Positions 58,201 to 64,000 of a stretch of 64,000 bases of DNA are shown here, piece after piece. The stretch is taken from positions 1 through 64,000 of the forward strand of contig QJPP01000273.1 of NCBI GenBank assembly GCA_003996215.1. The letters are read 5' to 3'. Below the pieces are notes generated by a model that had not been told where the DNA came from, ran no database searches, and saw nothing but the letters and a program-made list of their open reading frames with translations. Origin of the DNA: Jaltomata sinuosa (taxonomy: Eukaryota; Streptophyta; Magnoliopsida; Solanales; Solanaceae). A program made the position numbers and the translations under genes. Numbering within the stretch: position 1 is the first letter of the stretch; each line of letters opens with the position of its first letter.

Positions 58201-59960
58201 ATTCTGATGAACCGGTTCTGCTCTTGCATTTGTAAAACCCTGGCTCTTGCTTCCATCAAGTTCTCAACCTATCAAAGAAAAAAAGTTGGAAAAAGATAGC
58301 CCGATGCACTAAGCTTATACTATGCACGGAATTCGAGAAAAGGCCGGACGCAGCCTTACCCTGCACTTTTGCAAGAGGCTGTTTCAACGGCTCGACCAGT
58401 GACTTTCCTTGTCATCAAAGAGAAAAAAACAGCTCGATGCACTAAACTCACACTATGCACAGAATTCGAGAAAAGGCCGAACGCAGTCTTACCCTGCACT
58501 TTTGCAAAAGGCGGTTTCAACCGCTCGACAGTGACTCTCCTTTGTCATCAAAGAGAATAAGTTAGAAAATAGACAGCTCGATTCACTAAGCTCACGCTAT
58601 GCATGGAATTCGAGAAAAGGCCGGACGCAGCCTTACCCTGCACTTTTGCAAGAGGCTTCAAAGAGAAAAAGTTAGAAATAGACAGCTCGATTCACTAAGC
58701 TCACGCTATGCACGGAATTCGAGAAAAGGCCGGATACAGCCTTACCCTGCACTTTTGCAAGAGGTTGTTTCAACGGCTCGACCAGTGACTTTCCTTGTCA
58801 TCAAAGAGAAAAAGTTAGAAAATAGACAGCTCGATTCACTAAGCTCATGCTATGCACGGAATTCGAGAAAAGGCCGGCTGCAGCCTTGCCGTGCACTTTT
58901 TGCAAGAGGTTGTTTCAACAACTCAACCACTGACTTTCCTTGTCATCAAAGAGAAAAAGACAGCTCGATTCACTTAAGCTCATGCTATACACAGAATTCG
59001 AGAAAAGGCCGAACGCAACCTTACCCTGCATTATTGCAAGAGGTTGTTTCAACGTGTGACTTTACTGGTCATCAAAGAGAAAAAGTTAAATTCCATAAAT
59101 TAATTAAACCCATTTGTTACGACTCTACCTGATGTTGAACCGGTGGATAAACCGGTAGTGGGCCGGTTCGAAGCAGCTCTCTATTGCGTTCAAAATACTC
59201 AGAAAGTGAACAATCCGTACAGCTACAGCACCTCTCAGCCGGTTTGAACCGCTGCAACATCGAGAAAAAAACAGTAAACAACAATGGCGTAATTTATACA
59301 AACGAAAAAATCTAAAAGAAGAAGAAGAAGAAGAGCCTTTACAACATCAAGGAAAAAGCAAAGCGAAAAAAACAGAACCAAAGCTAAAATAGAGTAAAAT
59401 GCCAGCTCTATTTATAAGGGAAATTGTAGAAGAAGAAGACTGGACAGAAAATTACTTTTTATGTGTGTATATAGTAGATGTTTAACCCCTTCGGAACGCT
59501 GCAACAACTAAGTAAAAATTATTTGAAGAAGAAAAAACAAAGGGCAGATGGGTTAGGATGAACCCCTTCGACGAAAAATATATTATTTATACATGGTTAA
59601 AATTATATATATATATAGTAGATGTTAAACCCCTTGAGCACACGAACAAAAACAGAATGAAAGCAAGAAAAACAGATTCTATGGAAGACCCTTTTCTCAG
59701 TATACCTCAGTAATGGGAAATGGATTTGGAACAAGGGAAATAGCAGCGAAACGTTGAATGACACTTTCAGCAGTAGCAGCAGCATCGCAACAATGATGAT
59801 GATGATGATGATGAAGACAAGAGTAACAGCAGCAAAAAGAAGAAGTGTTGTTGTTTTTCAACTTATTATTAGAAGGAACAGGTTCTTCTACAGGAAAAAT
59901 ATCAGAAGGTAGCCATAACTCTCCATCATCAAGATTTTCCGAAGAAGAAAAACCCTCCAT
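55267..59960 (-). CDS. Four-exon gene of unknown function (GELWLPSDIF / GTGVFLPR protein)
   Basis: Exons on the minus strand: 59706-59960, 59129-59251, 58016-58268 and, less surely, 55267-55322; together 228 codons. Exon 1 starts MEGFSSSENLDDGELWLPSD and has a Cys/His-rich stretch (CCCYSCLH7CC), ending ITE before GTATAC. Exon 2 follows an acceptor GATGTTGCAG and reads in phase: RFKPAERCCSCTDCSLSEYF, ERNRELLRTG. Exon 3 follows TTTGATAG and reads VENLMEARARVLQMQEQNRF, then LGLDRF, a nine-Gly run and GTGVFLPR. Its donor is probably AAG|GCAAGT (a GC-AG intron, phase 1), leading to a last exon with GRIRQDVQQNGQR; without splicing it would run to a TGA at 57993-57995. The layout resembles a plant-specific family of uncharacterised proteins with the same two motifs; no function can be assigned. 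Exons 1-3 are convincing; exon 4 is a prediction. Confidence 0.7.
57098..57205 (+). mobile_element. tRNA-derived SINE fragment
   Basis: CAAGGGTGTGGTCTAAGATA (A-box region), CATCTCGAGTTCAAATTCCA (B-box region) and AACTTAGGTGATTTCTTGCC match the well-known Solanaceae TS/SolS-type SINE layout. The 3' end is missing. Confidence 0.7.
57505..57623. mobile_element. 119-bp fold-back MITE, copy 1
   Basis: Ends TATGTTGCTTGGACTCTCC and, reversed, TATGTTGCTCGAAGTTTTT. The flanks GGTTAAACCC (57495-57504) and GTTTAAACCC (57624-57633) look like a 9-10 bp target duplication with one change, suggesting a Mutator-like origin. The centre is palindromic (GGATCC...GGAGGATCC). Confidence 0.75.
57873..57990. mobile_element. 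Fold-back MITE, copy 2
   Basis: CATTGCTCGGACTCTTCAAA at the left and GAAGAATCTGAGCAACATA at the right: same family as 57505-57623. It ends three bases before the in-frame TGA that follows exon 3 of the gene at 55267-59960. Confidence 0.75.
58271..59093 (-). repeat. Tandem array of a SINE (six units) inside intron 2
   Basis: The phrase GATGCACTAAGCT (or GATTCACTAAGCT) followed by CTATGCACGGAATTCGAGAA, GCAGCCTTACCCTGCACTTT, TGCAAGAGG and TTGTCATCAAAGAGAAAAAG recurs at 58303, 58436, 58579, 58687, 58830 and 58965. Units are 108-143 bp; the 108-bp unit lacks part of the B-box end. In reverse complement the unit is the 3' two-thirds of the SINE seen singly at 60305-60465 and 63945-64000, so the SINE is in sense with the host gene. 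The 177-codon frame across it is an artefact of the repeats. Confidence 0.9.
59310..59340. repeat. (GAA)n run in intron 1
   Basis: AAAAGAAGAAGAAGAAGAAGA type simple repeat at about 59318-59335 in the predicted first intron; no other feature is seen in 59252-59705. Confidence 0.6.
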
Positions 59961-60099
59961 TTTCACCCAAAAAACCCACCAACAAAACAAGAATCAAAAA
60001 CTCAAGATTATAAACTATTCATGAAAATTTTAGAGAGAGAGAATGGAGAAAGACAAAGGGGGTTTTTCAAATTGACGTTACAACTTCTTTTTTGCCTGC

Positions 60100-60165
60100 T
60101 AAAAGGAGGGGGTGGGGGGGTGGGGTGGGTCACGTGACTTGAGGATTAGGGGGGGTGGGGTAGAC
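60100..60165. promoter_or_regulatory. G-box with flanking G-runs, proximal copy
   Basis: CACGTG at 60131-60136 lies about 175 bp upstream of the ATG at 59960, between G-runs (GGGGGTGGGGGGGTGGGG and GGGGGGGTGGGG) able to form a G-quadruplex on the plus strand. CACGTG is the bHLH/bZIP G-box (established knowledge). Confidence 0.5.
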
Positions 60166-60304
60166 GGACCAATAACCGCAAGGAGTCGTTAGATACGCAG
60201 ACTAAATTATTTGGAGGTTAATAGTCTTGGTATTATGATCTCTGGACTAATTTATATCAAATGTGATATGGGATAATGGGATAAAATAATCTCATGTTGA
60301 ATGG

Positions 60305-60465
60305 AATTAAAAAGGACAGTTCGATGCACTTAAACTTCCGCTATGCATAAAGTCCGAAGAAAGACTCGACCACAAAAATTTATTACATACAATATTATCT
60401 TGCATTTCTGTCAGAGGCTTTTTCCAAGGTTTGAACTCGTGACTTTCTTGTCACATGATAGCAAC
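60305..60465 (-). mobile_element. SINE, single copy (antisense)
   Basis: GACAGTTCGATGCACTTAAA ... TATCTTGCATTTCTGTCAGA ... GGTTTGAACTCGTGACTTTC is the reverse complement of a SINE 3' region, middle and B box. This is the unexpanded relative of the array at 58271-59093. Confidence 0.75.
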
Positions 60466-60599
60466 TTTATCGGTTACTGTCACATGAAATAAGGTGGATC
60501 AATTTATTCTGTTAATCAAATATAATATAAATCTAGAACCAAATTTAATCTTGAAATATCTCAACTTATTTCGCATACCAAACAATCCCGAAGAGTAGT

Positions 60600-60770
60600 G
60601 ATAGTGCGGGGGTGGGGGGTCACGTGACTATAGGATTAGGGGGTGGGGTGGGGGTGGGGGTGGGGGTGGGGGTAAGGTAGCTCTGCCATTTTTGGGGTTG
60701 TTTCAGAGCTTTTGTAGAGGCGGAGAGCTGCAGTATTGGCTTCTCTATTTGGAAGTTGACACGTGATGGC
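60600..60770. promoter_or_regulatory. Distal G-box copies and G-rich repeat
   Basis: A second GGTCACGTGACT (CACGTG at 60621-60626) with AGGATTAGGGGG and a (GGGGGT)n run repeats the arrangement at 60100-60165. A third CACGTG at 60760-60765 has the context GACACGTGATGG (ABRE-like). Confidence 0.45.
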
Positions 60771-60849
60771 TCAGGGAAGATGCATAAAAGGAGTGCATAT
60801 CACAAGTAACTTCGCTTTCCCTATTTAGTCGGATTTCAATATGAATATT

Positions 60850-61190
60850 TTTCACTTTTTTGAAATTTTCAAAGTTGGAGTTAGAGTTGGAGTTGTGTTT
60901 GGCCATAATTTTTGCAATAATTATCTAGATCTTAAATATATATTTTAAAATAACATAAAATATAATTTAAAAATAAAATATAATTTAAATGGGGTTATTT
61001 TATGAAAATAAAAAAATTAGAATGTTTTCAAAAAAAAAAAAATTAAAAAGTGAGTTGGAAACTTTTCCAAATAGAACTCCGGAGTTGTATTTGGAATTTT
61101 TATGGCCAAATACTATTTTCAAAAAAAAGTAAAATAATTTATCGAAAAAAAGTGAAAAATTCTCATGGTTAAACGCCTACTAATACAAAA
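60850..61190. mobile_element. MITE-like sequence (TTTGGCCATAA ends)
   Basis: GTTGTGTTTGGCCATAATTT and, on the right, TTTTTATGGCCAAATAC form imperfect inverted ends of a sequence type common in Solanaceae. Exact borders and target duplication were not resolved. Confidence 0.4.
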
Positions 61191-61852
61191 ATATTATTTT
61201 TGAGCTTATTTCATGTGCCGGTGTTTGACTAAGCTCAAAATTTATAAGAAGAGAGAGAGTTTCCAAAATTTTATCTGAAACAAATCATAAGCATTTATCT
61301 TGACTAATAATAAAAATGTACCACAAAAAATAAAATAATCAATCCATTCTAAAAAATGAGTTTACTCAAATTTAAATATAATGTTGAAAGTTTCGACTAT
61401 TTGGATCTCAAAACAAATAACATGAATAATGATGAGGAGATTAGTAGTTAGAGAACATAAATTAAATTATATCAATTCATTTAAGGAATTGTTTAATAAA
61501 GTGTATTAAAAAAAATAATACATACATTAATTTCAAAAATGCTACCAAACAATATTTATTAATTCCATTAGGATAGGGTGGAACTAATCCTAATTAAGCA
61601 ATATATGAACTGCCTCCACTATGCCCACTTCAACTTCCTAATTTTAGTTTTTGGATTTTTTTTCCTTTGATTAATTATTTCCTTTATTATTCGGATCAAA
61701 ATATTGTGTATGAATGATATATAAACGGTCTAAATAGAAAAAATTGAACTACAAACAATCAGGTTAAATATTCACGATTAAGAAATATTGAAATTTTTTT
61801 CGAATAGGTCATGGGAGGAGGAGGAAGATTGAAATGTCAACATGTGTCTATT
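61191..61852. other. AT-rich intergenic DNA
   Basis: No feature recognised. Confidence 0.4.
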
Positions 61853-62100
61853 ATACTTTTTCATTTATTTTTTACTTGTCCAGTATTGACTTCGCATATA
61901 TCTTAAAAAACAATAAATACAATGATATTTTTATAATATACCCTTTGAATATAATAAATTCAATATTTTAAAAAATGAGTATAGTTAATATATTGGAAAA
62001 TTACTATAATTAATAATGAGTGTATCTTTTGATTTATCAAATTAGACAAATAAAAGTAGATATCTATTTTTAGTATAGCAGACAAGTAAAAGTGATGAAA
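61853..62100. mobile_element. Stowaway-like MITE (ACTTGTCC ends)
   Basis: The left CTTTTTCATTTATTTTTTAC-TTGTCC and the right end, reversed, ATTTCATCACTTTTACTTGT are inverted. It abuts the next MITE across a TA. Confidence 0.55.
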
Positions 62101-62102
62101 TA

Positions 62103-63409
62103 CTCCTCTGTCAATCTTTAATTGACATGTATACTAAAATTAGTTGTCCAGTTTGAAAAATCAAGTGATAATTTATCATTTTGTGTCTATTTTACTCTTC
62201 TTATTAAATACTATTCATTTTTGAGAAAATGCATAAAGTCCCCTTTAAAGTTGGACGTGATTTGGATGTAGACACCTAAACTTTACGGGAGTCCTATTAC
62301 CCCACTCAACAATTTCAAATTGATATTATTACATCCATTTCGGGTCAGCCCCAATTTTTAAAAGTAAATGTTAGTTACGCCCCAATCATCAATCGACACA
62401 TGTTAATTTAATTTTTTTTAAAATCATTTTTCTTTTTCTTTCTTTTAACTTTATAATTTTTCTATTTCACAACCCACCCACCTCCTCTATGTGCTTCTTC
62501 TTCACTAACCATTTTCCCCCATATTCTTTCCTCCATTCTTTTTTCTTCTACAACAACTAACCTTCCCTTTTTTAAAATATAAATAAGGACTTCTTCTTCA
62601 TTCTTTTTATAGAACGTGCTTCTTCTTTTCTTCCACATTCTTTCGTTATTTGTTTTGAACAAATTCAAAGTTATGGAATATCATTAATTATTTTTTTTAA
62701 TATAACTTTAGCAAAATTGAAAATGAAAATCTTGAAAAGAATCAACGAATTCCCCAAAATTTGTAAGGAGTTGAATTTAATTTCGAATAAAAATTAAATA
62801 TTGTCTCCTAATCATCTTGAAATTCAATAAATTTTATAAAATTATTCAAACTGTAAGAAATTTTTTCAGATTTTAAAGTGAATATGATTAAAATAATAAT
62901 AATAAAAGGTGAATGAAATTGTGAAGAAATGATGAAATCGAAAGTGGGTTTGGGGTGGGGTGAGGGGTGTGCCTAATGGAGATGAAAAAATGGTGGCAAC
63001 AAACTAAAGAAGAAAGAGAAAAAGAAAATAAAAAAATTAAAATAACAAAAAAAGGGAAAAATATATTTTATAAAGAGAAATTTATAAAAATAAAATTTTA
63101 ATCTTTTTTTCGGTTCCTCACTCTCCTTAAGAGAGTGCATGCACTCTCTATGACAGGTGGTAAAAAAAATGCAATAATATCAGTTTAAAATTGTTGAGTG
63201 GGTAATAAGACCATTGTAAAGGTTAGGTGACTATATCCAAATCACGTCCAACTTTAGGGGGGACTTTATGCATTTTCTCTTCATTTTTCAACATTTGAAT
63301 AACTTATAAGTAATTAATAGGAGTGATGTAGTAAAATTACCCTTCTATTTATTGTTTCTTAAAGATTGTGCCAAGTCAAATATGAACAAGTAAAAATAAA
63401 CGAAGGGAA
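62103..63409. mobile_element. Stowaway-like MITE split by a MULE-type insertion
   Basis: The left end CTCCTCTGTCAATCTTTAAT at 62103 and the right end at 63409 (reversed TTCCCTTCGTTTATTTTTAC) flank the insertion 62223-63279. TA dinucleotides border both ends. Without the insertion the MITE would be about 240 bp. Confidence 0.65.
62223..63279. mobile_element. MULE-type fold-back element, 1057 bp, perfect 9-bp target duplication
   Basis: Terminal inverted repeats begin GAGAAAATGCATAAAGTCCC and extend over 120 bp (…AAAGTTGGACGTGATTTGGA…). The flanks TTCATTTTT at 62214-62222 and 63280-63288 are identical, the Mutator-like signature. The interior has no transposase; a 68-codon minus frame at 62462-62668 is simple-sequence-like. 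Confidence 0.92.
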
Positions 63410-63448
63410 TACTATTTGTTTATAAAAGAGGCAAAATGATGGCAGATA

Positions 63449-63820
63449 CTCCTCCGTCCATCTTTACTTGTCTAGTATACTAAAAATAAAAGTCCAACAA
63501 TAGTTGTTCAGTATGAAAAACTAATGGATAATTTATCATTTTGTGTCCATTTTACCCTTGTTCTCCATCCATCTATCTTTACTTGTTCATTATTGACTTG
63601 ACACATACCTTAAGAAATAATAAATAATAAGGATAATCTTACTTTATCACCCTTTGAATATAATAAATTTAACGCATTGAAAAATAGTAATGAATAATAT
63701 TTAATAGCAAAGGTAAAATAAACACAAAATGATAAATTATCCATTATTTTTTTAAATTGAACAAATATTATTGGATATCTATTTTTAGTATAGTGGACAA
63801 GTAAAAATGGACAGAGAAAA
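63449..63820. mobile_element. Stowaway-like fold-back MITE, 372 bp
   Basis: CTCCTCCGTCCATCTTTACT at the left, and the right end reversed TTTTCTCTGTCCATTTTTAC, give inverted arms of about 110 bp that both include GGATAATTTATCATTTTGTG. It is flanked by TA on each side. A second left-end-like phrase at about 63555 hints at an older copy nested inside. Confidence 0.75.
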
Positions 63821-63944
63821 TATTTTAAATACTATTATTAATTCATTACCCAATGCATTTCTCAAAATATTAAATTTATTATATTCAAAAGGTGATAAAG
63901 TAACATTATCCCCGTCATTTATTATTTCTTAATATGTATGTCAT

Positions 63945-64000
63945 GTGACCAGGAGGTCATGGGTTCAAGCCGTGGAAACAGCCCTTTGCAGAAATGTAAG
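63945..64000 (+). mobile_element. SINE, 5' part, cut by the window end
   Basis: GACCAGGAGGTCATGGGTTC-AAGCC (B box) followed by GGAAACAGCCCTTTGCAGAA is the sense orientation of the SINE at 60305-60465. Confidence 0.7.

Noticed and set aside
58599..59132. 177-codon open frame on the plus strand
   Set aside because: It is a read-through of the SINE tandem units (repeated RYARNSRKG-type words) inside an intron.
59603..59785. 60-codon minus frame in exon 1 region
   Set aside because: It is a different frame of the real exon 1 and reads into the first intron.

Overview
The window is plant nuclear DNA, most likely from a Solanum-type genome (tomato/potato group). This rests on intron-containing and plant-specific genes, abundant tRNA-derived SINEs of the kind common in Solanaceae, several MITE classes, LTR elements with a plant initiator-Met tRNA primer site, and very AT-rich intergenic DNA. 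The species call is inference. No bacterial, viral or organellar genes were recognised.

The genic theme is a loose cluster of NDR1/HIN1-like (NHL, LEA_2 fold) membrane-protein genes: one on the plus strand (2772-3464, YLS9/NHL10-like) and, on the minus strand, 30369-31004 (NHL1-like), 42630-43460 (divergent, Q/Y/P-rich N-terminus), a broken copy at 45527-46016, and two close paralogs at 46446-47225 and 49514-50308. The last three are products of local tandem duplication that also copied their flanks. A four-exon gene of unknown function lies on the minus strand at 55267-59960. All NHL genes here are intronless; the family is known to act at the plasma membrane in defence and stress responses, which is family knowledge and not visible in the sequence.

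Layout: 3-1303 LTR; 1304-2771 duplicated AT-rich DNA with three copies of a TATA-bearing segment ahead of the first NHL gene; 3803-4270 hAT-type MITE with a perfect 8-bp target duplication; 5277-25415 a 180-bp satellite array of roughly 100 monomers in two subfamilies, with an LTR-like block (22159-23447) at the subfamily switch; 25416-35500 AT-rich DNA with SINEs and one NHL gene; 36018-38584 a tandem TRIM-like element array (four 416-bp LTRs, three 301-bp internal regions); 41185-42386 CACTA end and a decayed hAT element; 42630-50308 the NHL cluster; 51825-53137 a solo LTR with a perfect 5-bp target duplication sitting inside one of the duplicated NHL flanks; 53634-55190 small repeats; 55267-59960 the intron-containing gene, whose second intron holds a six-copy tandem SINE array; 60100-60770 G-box and G-run promoter region; 61850-63820 nested and adjacent MITEs, including a MULE-type element with a perfect 9-bp target duplication.

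The most unusual structures are the tandem TRIM array, the SINE turned into an intronic tandem repeat next to a splice acceptor, the two-subfamily satellite with higher-order repeats, the paralog-specific promoter minisatellite upstream of the NHL duplicates, and a shared palindromic ACGGWCCGT core clustered in two otherwise different LTR families.
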